Part shown: positions 33,911-42,066 of the stretch, one piece after another
Numbering within the stretch: position 1 is the stretch's first letter
Layout of the letters: each line of letters opens with the position of its first letter
NCBI GenBank assembly: GCA_020633205.1
Contig: JACKEB010000012.1
Span: 930,001 to 994,000 of the forward strand
DNA from: Polyangiaceae bacterium
GTDB taxonomy: Bacteria > Myxococcota_A > Polyangia > Polyangiales > Polyangiaceae
Reading direction: 5' to 3'
Length of the DNA stretch: 64,000 nt
Program-made: the position numbers and the translations under genes
Notes under the pieces: model-generated
Database searches by the model: none
Told to the model about the DNA's origin: nothing
What the model saw: the letters and a program-made list of their open reading frames with translations, nothing else

Positions 33911-35638
33911 TCAAACGTGGATGCTCTGCGTCGCTTCCGATGGAGCGTAGTACAGGTAAGATAGCGGCCGTGAGGCGTCTGCCTGGCGGATATGGGCGTC
34001 CACATCGCTCAAGCGGGACTGCAAGGTCTGTAGGAGCGGCGCCACCGCAGGATCGGCGAACGGCGAGTACTGACCGAGACGATTCAGCTTGGCGGTGAGC
34101 GGCCAGTAGATCGCGACGGACTCATAAGCCAGATCCTCCGGCGGGAACATCTGGCGCAGCGCAGCTTCTGTATCGGACGCGTTTCCGTACGGACCAGGAC
34201 CATACACGGAGGTCGGCCCGCTTGGCGCGAAGCAGAAGTCGTACAAGGGGTAGTTGATCGATGCGTGGTAGGAGCTCGCGCGGAAGATGATCTGGGCGAC
34301 TAGGTCGATCAGGTCGTCCACGCCGGTCAGGGCCGTGAGGCCTTGCAGGCGCCCGCCATCCTGGGCACCCATCTCTCGCACGAACGCGGCCACTTCGCCG
34401 TCGCGGAGCACGTCGGCGTCCTGCTTGTAGTAGAGCCGCAAGTAGCTATCCACCCAGTCGCGCATCACCGGCCAAACCTGGAGCGAGTCATCGCGGAATG
34501 GATACTCCGGGAGCCCTTGCAGATCGTCCACCCCGCGGCGGGCGAAGTCTTTAGGTGGCGCGGACTCGCTGAGCCTGAACTCCGACAGCCCCTTGAGACA
34601 CACCTCGAGTGAGTCATCCAAGGTTGGCGACTGCAGGCGATCGATGATTCCTCCGGGATTCACGAGCGTGGTCTTCGTGATCTCGTTCGCGATCAGCGTG
34701 TACTGAAAATGCGGCTCGAGGAGCACCCGTACGGGGTGCTCTTCTGCCAGCTGTCGCCGGGCCGAGAGCACGACGCTCTCCAGCGCCAGGTGACACAGGC
34801 CGAAATGCACGATCAGGCCGCCCTGGTTCGACTCGGCGCCCATCAGCGCTGTACGCGCCATCTGCCAGCTCACGCCATCGCGGGGCGTGAAGATGGGCGA
34901 GTCCGGAGTCTGACCGCACTGAATCGCGATCGGCATCAGCTTGCCCCGCCCGCCGCCCGCAGCGGGCTGCCAGGCGTAGAGCGCGATCGGCGCAACCAGG
35001 TACTTCTGCTGGCCGTCGACGACGCCGCCAGGTACGCCGGCGAAGAGCCGATAATCGGTCGTGTAGCAACGCCCTTCCGCGAGCGCCTTCTCATAGCTGT
35101 CGGCCCCGTTCGTGGCACGACTGTACAGTTCATCGGTCACCCCGAGCTGAGCCGGGCGCTCGTTGACCCGGGTCAGCATCGTGGGGTTGTAACCAGCGAC
35201 CGCTTGCCACGCGAACATCTCATCGCTGCGCCAATTGTGGGCTATGGGCGGGGTGCGCAGCTTCACGAACATCTCTTCGTAGTCTTGAGGGTCCTCCGGC
35301 CGCCCTCCGTCGATGTCACCCACAACCTCCCGCTCGAGCTGAGAGCGCAGCTTGCCGAAGTTGTCCGGCTCCGAGCCGTCGAACAGCCGCTTGAAGCGCT
35401 CGGCGATCTCCCCCGCCTTCTCCTCGCCTTTCCACAGAGCTTTGTTGGCCTTGACCTGCAGCGTCTTCTCCCCCACTCCGGCCCAGTAACGTGGGTCCGA
35501 CTTGTCGACGAGGGGGACCTCCTTCGCGTTCGCCAGGTTCTTGTAGCTGTAGTCGAACTGGTACTTGTCCCGGGCGTGCTCCAGCTCACGAGTGCGTTTT
35601 CTAGGGTTCGGATCGTCTTGTGGCAGCGAAGGTAGCAT
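33911..35638 (-). CDS. Lipoxygenase 1 (short bacterial type)
   Basis: The 575-residue protein lacks an N-terminal PLAT domain, as in many bacterial lipoxygenases. Iron ligands are recognisable: His278 and His283 in VHFGLCHLALE (H-x4-H), His458 and Asn462 in SSYHASINYPLYDF. Other family blocks are ARRQLAEEHPVRVLLEPHF, WVDSYLRLYYKQDADV and LMPIAIQCGQTPDSPIFTP. The protein ends IHV; the C-terminal carboxylate, normally from Ile, is the fifth iron ligand, so Val575 is atypical. It should dioxygenate polyunsaturated fatty acids to hydroperoxides. It follows lipoxygenase 2 by 15 bases and precedes the kinase by 4. Confidence 0.9.
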   Translation of the reverse strand: MLPSLPQDDPNPRKRTRELEHARDKYQFDYSYKNLANAKEVPLVDKSDPRYWAGVGEKTLQVKANKALWKGEEKAGEIAERFKRLFDGSEPDNFGKLRSQLEREVVGDIDGGRPEDPQDYEEMFVKLRTPPIAHNWRSDEMFAWQAVAGYNPTMLTRVNERPAQLGVTDELYSRATNGADSYEKALAEGRCYTTDYRLFAGVPGGVVDGQQKYLVAPIALYAWQPAAGGGRGKLMPIAIQCGQTPDSPIFTPRDGVSWQMARTALMGAESNQGGLIVHFGLCHLALESVVLSARRQLAEEHPVRVLLEPHFQYTLIANEITKTTLVNPGGIIDRLQSPTLDDSLEVCLKGLSEFRLSESAPPKDFARRGVDDLQGLPEYPFRDDSLQVWPVMRDWVDSYLRLYYKQDADVLRDGEVAAFVREMGAQDGGRLQGLTALTGVDDLIDLVAQIIFRASSYHASINYPLYDFCFAPSGPTSVYGPGPYGNASDTEAALRQMFPPEDLAYESVAIYWPLTAKLNRLGQYSPFADPAVAPLLQTLQSRLSDVDAHIRQADASRPLSYLYYAPSEATQSIHV

Positions 35639-35653
35639 GACGTTTCCTTGCGG

Positions 35654-37402
35654 TTATATGCTGATGCTCTGAAGGATCTGCGAGGGCCGCAGGTACGGGT
35701 ATGACATCAGGCGGTTCTTATCCCGCTCTTCCGTCGCGCTTTCGACCTCAGAGAGGGCGCTGCGAAAGCGGGCCAGCGAAGCCAAGACCCGAGGATCCAC
35801 GAACTGCGTCAGCGGATAGTGCCCAAGGGTGCTGATGCGCAGGTTGCTCAGCAGGTACACCATGTTGACCCCCTCACACGCGAGCCTCATCGGGGGCATC
35901 ATCGCGGTGTACGTGGCCTCGTCGTTCGGCGTGTCCTTGGTGGGTGGCGGCAAGTAACTCGCTCCCGGCATGTTCACGACCATCCCCATGAAGGGAAACT
36001 GCGAGAAGTTCACCGCAGAGTGCTGGGCCGACGCGACGAACACGATTCGGGTCACGAACTCGACCAACTCATCGACCGTCCTGGGCACCGGCACACCCGG
36101 GATGCGGCCACCGTCCTCGGCGCTGATTTCCCGGGCGAATGCCGCGAGCTCCTCGTCTCCCTGCACGTCTTGCGCTGACGCATAGTAGTGGCCGACGTAG
36201 TCACCTACCCAGGTCTTGATCGCGGCCCAGACCGGCAAGACATCGTCTCGATAGGGGTAGACTGGCAGTGCCGAGTCATCGACTTCCCGGCTGCGCAGCT
36301 CCAAGTTTGGATCGAGGTTGTCCCAGGAGAGCGTCTGCAGCGCCTTTCGCACCAAGCCGCCGAACTGGTCGATGCGTGGCCCGAAGCAATGATCCACGGT
36401 TCCGTCCGGAGCCGTGAGGCTGAACTTGGCTGAGTCGTTGATCGCCAGAGTGTGATCGAAGTGGGGGGTGAGGAGCAGCGAGAGTGGATGATTTTCAGCC
36501 AGTTGACGCCGCGCGGCGAGCAACACGGCTTCCATCACCAAGTGCGTGCGCCCGAGGTGGGCCACCCCTTCGTGAACGGCCGCGTCAGCGGCCTGCACAT
36601 GGGCCATCGCCATGCGCCAGTGCCAGCCGTCTGCGGGAGTGAACAGCGGGAACTCCTTGCCAGGGGTTTGCCCACACTGAATCGCCACGGGCCTCAGCAC
36701 GCCTGTGCCCCGCTCGACGGCAAACAGCGCCATCGGCGCGGAAACGTACTTCTGTTCGCCGTTGGTCTTGCCAGAGATCACTCCGGACAACACCTCGTAG
36801 TCTGCCAGGTACACACGACCTTCGCCGAATGCGGCCTCCAGGCTGTCCCCACCGCCCATCACCTGCGCGTAGATCGCTGGCGTCACCGGAAAGTGATCCG
36901 GCATCCGATTCACGCGGAACAGCACCATGGGGTTCGCTCCGGCGATGCGCTGCCAGGCGAACGCCTTGTCGAGTTCCGAAGGCGGACCCGAAAAGAAGCT
37001 GACGATGGGTGGCTTGTCCCAGGTCTGGAAGATGTTCTCGTACTCGCGCCAGCTCTCAGGACGCCGCGTGGAAATTCCTTTACTGATGTCCCCCGAGAGA
37101 TCGAAGAAGCGACCGCGAAACTCTGAAGGCTTCAGCTCGTCGAAGATCTGACGGATGGCCTTCAGCGGGTTCTTACTGAATAGCGCCTCCGAAGCGTGTC
37201 CCGCGGTGTTCTCCGCGATAGACGCGTAGATGGGCAGTGACTTCGCGGTGTACTCGCGACCGTATTCGTCGCCGTCGTAGAGCTTCACGGCGGTCGCGAC
37301 ACCCGGCGGCCAGTCGTACACGTAGCGGTACCGTAGCTGGTTTTGGAACAGCTTTTCCTGACGCGTCGGATCACTGTCCTTCGAAGGCAACATCGGGAGC
37401 AT
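35654..37402 (-). CDS. Lipoxygenase 2 (short bacterial type)
   Basis: The 582-residue protein is a paralog of the next gene. Iron ligands are His282 and His287 (AHLGRTHLVME), His461 and Asn465 (SAQHSAVNFSQFPF), and a canonical C-terminal Ile582 (QSISI). Conserved blocks include ARRQLAENHPLSLLLTPHF and VAIQCGQTPG. It shares the opening MLP-x-LP with lipoxygenase 1, supporting duplication, but the two have diverged greatly. No signal peptide is seen, so it is probably cytoplasmic or membrane-associated. It is first in the operon; the dyad at 37449-37474 lies 47 bases upstream of the ATG at 37400-37402. Confidence 0.92.
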   Translation of the reverse strand: MLPMLPSKDSDPTRQEKLFQNQLRYRYVYDWPPGVATAVKLYDGDEYGREYTAKSLPIYASIAENTAGHASEALFSKNPLKAIRQIFDELKPSEFRGRFFDLSGDISKGISTRRPESWREYENIFQTWDKPPIVSFFSGPPSELDKAFAWQRIAGANPMVLFRVNRMPDHFPVTPAIYAQVMGGGDSLEAAFGEGRVYLADYEVLSGVISGKTNGEQKYVSAPMALFAVERGTGVLRPVAIQCGQTPGKEFPLFTPADGWHWRMAMAHVQAADAAVHEGVAHLGRTHLVMEAVLLAARRQLAENHPLSLLLTPHFDHTLAINDSAKFSLTAPDGTVDHCFGPRIDQFGGLVRKALQTLSWDNLDPNLELRSREVDDSALPVYPYRDDVLPVWAAIKTWVGDYVGHYYASAQDVQGDEELAAFAREISAEDGGRIPGVPVPRTVDELVEFVTRIVFVASAQHSAVNFSQFPFMGMVVNMPGASYLPPPTKDTPNDEATYTAMMPPMRLACEGVNMVYLLSNLRISTLGHYPLTQFVDPRVLASLARFRSALSEVESATEERDKNRLMSYPYLRPSQILQSISI

Positions 37403-37774
37403 GCCTTGGACTCTATCAAGCCCGCCCCAGAGTTGAGTGCCTATCTGTGTCCGAAGTGCCTAGGTCATTCGGACCTGCAGAGCTACCTACCTATGCCCAC
37501 ATCAAGCGCTCTGCTTGGGGCAAGCGTTTGCGCGACCGACTCCGTATGGTGCAACGCAGAAACAAGCCACACGGATGGGGCGACCTTGATAGGTATATTG
37601 ATAGCTGTCGCGCGTTACCGTGCGGCATAAGTTCGCCATCCGAACCACCAGCGATCACTGCCAGTTCCGCACTTGACCAGCGGCCGCACGTCCGAACGGC
37701 AACAATGCCACAAAACGTAGGCTATCACGCCGGAATCAGGCCTCTGCTATGCTCCGTCAAGAGGAACCGCTCCC
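37403..37774. other. Divergent intergenic region of the lipoxygenase operon
   Basis: No gene is supported in these 372 bases; the short frames look non-coding and the base composition is lower in GC than in neighbouring genes (for example TTGATAGGTATATTGATAG near 37586-37606). It should contain the promoters of the lipoxygenase operon and of the small gene at 37775, and it holds the dyad described separately. Confidence 0.5.
37449..37474. promoter_or_regulatory. Inverted repeat upstream of the lipoxygenase operon
   Basis: GTCCGAA (37449-37455) pairs with TTCGGAC (37468-37474), and the 12-base spacer contains a central CCTAGG palindrome, so 20 of 26 positions are symmetric. It is a good candidate operator for a dimeric regulator. 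Confidence 0.55.
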
Positions 37775-38119
37775 ATGCCTGGCAACACCAATACCTCCGC
37801 TCGTGTCACCCTAACCGTCGCCCCCTTCCATATCCCTCCCGTCGAAAGCGTGCTTGTCGTTGGCAGGCGAGCGCCCATTGGCGCCAAGGCGATGACTAAG
37901 GCCTTCGACGAGATGTTGCCCAATACCTTTGAGCGCGTCGAAGTCGACAGCCCCCTCATCGAGGCACTGATCGTGCGCCGTTCCCACCTGAAGCGTTTGC
38001 CCGAACAGAGGCTGGTGGACCTAGTGTTGCGGCACGCTGAGCGCCTGATGGAGGACTCGGAGATGCTCCAGGTGAAGTTGGAGATCGAAGTGGTGGCCAA
38101 CGAGGAGTTCGCTCTGTGA
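37775..38119 (+). CDS. Small protein upstream of the sensor kinase
   Basis: The 114-residue protein includes VTLTVAPFHIPPVESVLVVG, FDEMLPNTFERVEVDSPLIE and a helical, acidic C-terminus (LRHAERLMEDSEMLQVKLEI). I do not recognise it. The stop overlaps the GTG start of the kinase gene (GTGA), so the two are translationally coupled, and it may be a partner or sensor subunit of the kinase. Confidence 0.6.
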   Translation: MPGNTNTSARVTLTVAPFHIPPVESVLVVGRRAPIGAKAMTKAFDEMLPNTFERVEVDSPLIEALIVRRSHLKRLPEQRLVDLVLRHAERLMEDSEMLQVKLEIEVVANEEFAL

Positions 38120-39108
38120 CCTTCGGGTCGATCGGGGACTACATGTCCCCGCTGAGTGAGGCCTCCCCACTCGCCACCCTCGCTGACGTCGAACCGGCGC
38201 TCCGCCAGGGGTCACCTGCCTTTTTTCGAGAGGGTCAGTCTTGGCGCGGAGTGGTTGCGGAGATGGTGGCCGGCCAACCCCGGAGCCGCCGCTTGATCGA
38301 TCTGCCTTCGCTCGAGGTGGTGGCCGCCCATCCCGATTTGGACCCCAGCGAGCTGCTCCGACTCGCCGATCCCGCCTTCGCGTTTACGCCCATCGTGCGC
38401 GGCGAACAACTGGTCGGCGTGGTCGATCGTCGCCGCCTGGCGGTGAGTCTCGATGACGAAGCGTTCCAGACCGCGCTGAGCGCAGTCGAAGGCACTCGGG
38501 TCACCGTGCTGGGCCTGCTCCACGACATGGCAAACTTGGTCACGGTGTTGCAGGCCGAAGACCTCGGTCCGCGGGTGGGAAGTTCGATGGAACACCTTGG
38601 CCTGCTCGTGCACCGCATGCGAGCTCTGCAGCTCGGCTACGATCTTCAGAGCACCGAAATCGAGATCGGCCACATCCTCCAGAGGAGTCGCCCGCTGTTG
38701 GAGCTCCAAGCCGGCCCGACACTCACCTTGGTTATCGAACCAAGCCAGCGTGAGATGAAAGTCCGCTGCGTGCCGGGCCTAGTGACCCGGTGCCTCGCGA
38801 ATCTGGTCTCGAACTCGAAAGACGCAATTCAGGGGACCGGTTGCATCACGCTTCGTTCGGGCCTCTCGAGCGACTTGCGAATGGTCTTTGCAGAGGTCGC
38901 GGATGACGGGCCCGGAGTCCCTGAAGCTCTAAGGAGCCAAATTTTCGAGCGCGGCTTCTCCACCAAGAAGGGGCAACACTGGGGCCTCGGTCTCTACGCC
39001 TTGCGGCGCGCTGCTCGACGAAATGGCGGCGATCTGAAGCTCCAGTCCGGCGAGCCCGGTAATTGTTGTTTCCGCTTGGAACTGCCCCGCGCTGAGGAGC
39101 CCGTCTAG
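38116..39108 (+). CDS. Histidine kinase-like protein with CBS-like N-terminal region
   Basis: The first 125 residues have CBS-domain-like features (ending FAFTPIVRGEQLVGVVDRR). A phosphoacceptor-type helix follows with LLHDMANLVTVL, resembling the HDxxN box. The ATPase domain has an N box (NLVSNSKDAI), a G1 box (DDGPGVP), FERGFSTKKGQHWGLGL as the G2 region, and a C-terminal FRLELP strand. No membrane segment is present, so it senses an internal signal. No response regulator is adjacent. The GTG start overlaps the previous stop by 4 bases. Confidence 0.8.
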   Translation: MTFGSIGDYMSPLSEASPLATLADVEPALRQGSPAFFREGQSWRGVVAEMVAGQPRSRRLIDLPSLEVVAAHPDLDPSELLRLADPAFAFTPIVRGEQLVGVVDRRRLAVSLDDEAFQTALSAVEGTRVTVLGLLHDMANLVTVLQAEDLGPRVGSSMEHLGLLVHRMRALQLGYDLQSTEIEIGHILQRSRPLLELQAGPTLTLVIEPSQREMKVRCVPGLVTRCLANLVSNSKDAIQGTGCITLRSGLSSDLRMVFAEVADDGPGVPEALRSQIFERGFSTKKGQHWGLGLYALRRAARRNGGDLKLQSGEPGNCCFRLELPRAEEPV

Positions 39109-39190
39109 TCCCACGGCAGACGCACGCGACCCGCTACTGCCTTGAAAACGCCAGGTTTCCGCAAGCCGTACCGTCTGTATAATCGCAGCA

Positions 39191-40900
39191 GTGACCGACA
39201 GCTGCAACCCAACCAACCTGGAAGAGGAGCTCGCCATCGCGCGGGGCGCGCTCGATACGGCGGACCATCGCCACGCCGCCCACCACCTCGCTGCGGCGCT
39301 GGTGACCGCCCCCGCGGGGCTCGAGGTCGCCCAGTTGGTCCGACGATTGTTCCACGCGACCCGGGATCCTCACAGCCTGATCCCTGAGAAGATGTGGACC
39401 GGAGACGCGTTGCTCAAGGCACGCTTCTTCGAGATCGCGAATGCTGACGACGACGCCATCAGCTGGCAACTGATGGCCCAGGCAGCAGCGAAACAGCAAG
39501 CAGTCCTGAACCTCGATCCGTGGCTCGATCCCGAGCGTGCCCGAGCACTCGATCAGGACCGGCTCGGCCGCGAGCTATCCAAGGTCCTCGATAGCCCCAT
39601 TGCCATCGAGCAGCTCTGGCCTCTGCTTGACTTACTCAGGCGCCAAGGCCCACTGAGCACCTGGCTCAGTTTCCACGTGGTAAGATTGCTCAGGGCCCGC
39701 AATGAGTTCACTGAGGCGCTCGAGCTCGCCTCCGCCACGCATGCCCGAGAAGCGAGCTATTGGTCTGCCACGTCCCTGGCGAGTACCTATCGAGACATGG
39801 GTAAGCTCGAGGAGGCCGTTGACGCCTTTCGTCAAGCGGCAGCCCTCGACCCGGCTGACGCCGCCGTGTACCTCGACTTGGGAGATATCCTGCTCGATCT
39901 CCGGCGCCCCGCTGACGCTGCCATTGCCTATTCCGAAGCTCTCACTCGAGATCCCGACAGCGACTGGGCCGTCGCTTCCCTGCCCTACGCTGAGTGGCGG
40001 TCAAATCATGCGGCGCCTCACGCACAGCGGATCGTCGAGCTCGCACGTGCGGGCAACTCCCGGGCCCGCGCCCTGATGGCACACGTAGCGCCCTTCGACG
40101 CTGGCTTTCGTCACCCGGCAAGTTCTTTGGTAAACAGCTTCGCGCTCGCGGAAGACAAGCCGATCCTGCGCTGCGCGGTCTCCAGTATCGAGGCACCGAG
40201 CTGCGTGCTGGCGATCCAGCTCGAATCGGGATTTCGCGGGCAGAACCCTCCTTTGGTCAACTGGGGCGAGATCCCCGAGCCAGATCCCAGGCTGTCCCGC
40301 GCGGAAACGTCCGTGCGGCTCTGGACCTACCAAACCGCGAGCGGCGAGCTCGAACAACACGCGATGCCCGCGTTGCTTCCGCCGACCAATCCCGCGCTGC
40401 GCCTGGTCTCGAGCATCGCCACTACGGATTACGATCTCGAGCGCTGGTGGCAAGCTGCCACTCTGCGAGCGTCGGAGCTATCGCCGGACTTGGCTGAGCA
40501 GTTGTTCGCCTGCATGTTGCACCCGCCTGCCACGCCGGAGGGCGAATACGCCTGGAACTGGCTGTTCAAGGTGCAGATCGCTGCGGCGCTCCTGCTGGTT
40601 CAGGCCAGCCCGGACTGGAGCGCCGCTCAAGGACGCCAGGCGCTGTTCGACTTGCTGAACGGGCCCATCGACTGGACCACCAGCGCTGGGATCATTGCGA
40701 GCTGCCAGCTAGCGCGCGCGGTCCCGCAACGCGTCGATGACGTCTACGAGTTGCTTCGGCCCTTGCTCGTGCCCCCGCGCTACCCCGCGGAATGGGCAAA
40801 CATTGCCGAGGTGTTGGTGGAAACCTTGGGCTGGCTCCCGACGCTCGACGACGACTTTGCGGCTTGGCGGAACGCGGTTCGCGAGCAGCTGGACGAGTAG
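39191..40900 (+). CDS. TPR-repeat protein
   Basis: The 569-residue soluble protein has a clear pair of tetratricopeptide repeats in its middle (ASTYRDMGKLEEAVDAFRQA, LDLGDILLDLRRPADAAIAY) and further helical pairs before them. The C-terminal 250 residues (VNWGEIPEPDPRLSRAETSV, WWQAATLRASELSPDLAEQL) are not recognised. The GTG at 39191 is the start that gives a plausible N-terminus. It lies 48 bases before the SDR gene and may be cotranscribed with it. Confidence 0.65.
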   Translation: MTDSCNPTNLEEELAIARGALDTADHRHAAHHLAAALVTAPAGLEVAQLVRRLFHATRDPHSLIPEKMWTGDALLKARFFEIANADDDAISWQLMAQAAAKQQAVLNLDPWLDPERARALDQDRLGRELSKVLDSPIAIEQLWPLLDLLRRQGPLSTWLSFHVVRLLRARNEFTEALELASATHAREASYWSATSLASTYRDMGKLEEAVDAFRQAAALDPADAAVYLDLGDILLDLRRPADAAIAYSEALTRDPDSDWAVASLPYAEWRSNHAAPHAQRIVELARAGNSRARALMAHVAPFDAGFRHPASSLVNSFALAEDKPILRCAVSSIEAPSCVLAIQLESGFRGQNPPLVNWGEIPEPDPRLSRAETSVRLWTYQTASGELEQHAMPALLPPTNPALRLVSSIATTDYDLERWWQAATLRASELSPDLAEQLFACMLHPPATPEGEYAWNWLFKVQIAAALLLVQASPDWSAAQGRQALFDLLNGPIDWTTSAGIIASCQLARAVPQRVDDVYELLRPLLVPPRYPAEWANIAEVLVETLGWLPTLDDDFAAWRNAVREQLDE

Positions 40901-40948
40901 AGTTCGAGCTTTACGTGGCCAAAGAGGTCTGGGCATGCTGCCCTACGC

Positions 40949-42049
40949 ATGACCTCACCCCCAAAATCAGCTTCAAATTCGCCGGCGCTGGAGCCCCTGT
41001 CGGGGCGCGTGATCGTCACCGGGGCAAGCGGATGGCTGGGGCGTCGACTCGTGGCTGCGCTGCTCCACGGCCTGCCTGGCGTGCCGCCTTTCGAGAACCC
41101 TCCAGCGCTCGCTGAGTTGGTGATTGGTATTCATTCGGCTGACGCAGCCCTCGAGGAGTGGGACGACCCTCGGGTGCGCGTGGTGAAGGGCGACTTGCGC
41201 GACCCGGACTACGCCGACCGCCTGTGCAGGGATGGTGATGGATCCTTGCTGCTGCACACCGCTGGCTTGATCCATCCTCGCCGCGTCAAGGATTTCTACG
41301 CGGTAAATACTCAAGGCACCCAGCGCGTCTTGGAGGTCGCCGAGCAGCAGGGGGTGAGGCGCGCCGTCGTTGTCTCTTCGAACTCGCCCGTGGGCTGCAA
41401 CGCCTCGCCCGAGGCGCTATTCGATGAAGCGACGCCGTTCAATCCCTATATGGGTTATGGGCGGTCAAAGATGCTGATGGAGCAAGCGACCCTCGAGATC
41501 CAAGAGCGGGGCAAACTCCAGACGGTGCTGGTCCGGCCGCCCTGGTTCTACGGTCCGTATCAGCCCCCGCGCCAGACGCTGTTCTTCGAGATGATCCGCG
41601 CGGGGCGCGTCCCGATCGTCGGCAATGGGGAGAACCTGCGCTCGATGGTCTACATCGATAACTTGTGTCAGGGCCTACTCCGCGCCGCGGCGGTTCCTCA
41701 CGCAAACGGCCGCGTGTACTGGATCGCCGACGCAGAGCCCTACCCGATGAACCGCATCGTCGACACCGTGGAGCGCCTGATGGAGACCGAGTTCGGGTTC
41801 CAGGTGGCGCACAAACGCCTGCGTTTGCCAGGGTTTGCCGGGGAAGTCGCCACGCTACTGGACGGCGCGCTGCAGCGCGTGGGCGTCTATCAGCAGAAGC
41901 TGCACGTGCTGGGGGAGATGAACAAACACATCGCCTGCAGCGTCGCCAAGGCCCGCTTGGAGCTGGGTTACACACCCACGGTCGCCCTGGAAGAGGGCAT
42001 GCGGCGCAGCATCCAGTATTGTATCGATCAAGGGTTACTCCGGCCCTGA
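40949..42049 (+). CDS. Extended SDR (NAD-dependent epimerase/3-beta-hydroxysteroid dehydrogenase-like)
   Basis: Dinucleotide-binding motif VIVTGASGWLGRRLV, KGDLRDPDYADRL, the VVVSSNSPVGC strand and the catalytic YGRSK (Tyr-x-x-x-Lys) are all present, followed by RPPWFYGP. The C-terminal part resembles 3-beta-hydroxysteroid dehydrogenase or OleD-type reductases more than sugar epimerases, but this is a weak distinction. The stop is 17 bases before the membrane protein ATG. With the second SDR and the GMC enzyme it suggests alcohol/ketone interconversion on a lipid. Confidence 0.82.
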   Translation: MTSPPKSASNSPALEPLSGRVIVTGASGWLGRRLVAALLHGLPGVPPFENPPALAELVIGIHSADAALEEWDDPRVRVVKGDLRDPDYADRLCRDGDGSLLLHTAGLIHPRRVKDFYAVNTQGTQRVLEVAEQQGVRRAVVVSSNSPVGCNASPEALFDEATPFNPYMGYGRSKMLMEQATLEIQERGKLQTVLVRPPWFYGPYQPPRQTLFFEMIRAGRVPIVGNGENLRSMVYIDNLCQGLLRAAAVPHANGRVYWIADAEPYPMNRIVDTVERLMETEFGFQVAHKRLRLPGFAGEVATLLDGALQRVGVYQQKLHVLGEMNKHIACSVAKARLELGYTPTVALEEGMRRSIQYCIDQGLLRP

Positions 42050-42066
42050 GTCTCCGAGCCTCGCCC

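Noticed and set aside
37343..37630. Small gene in the lipoxygenase upstream region
   Set aside because: It overlaps the lipoxygenase start and looks non-coding, without a ribosome-binding site.
41665..42066. Upstream extension of the UPF0104 gene
   Set aside because: It overlaps the SDR gene; extension is Arg-rich and lacks family similarity.
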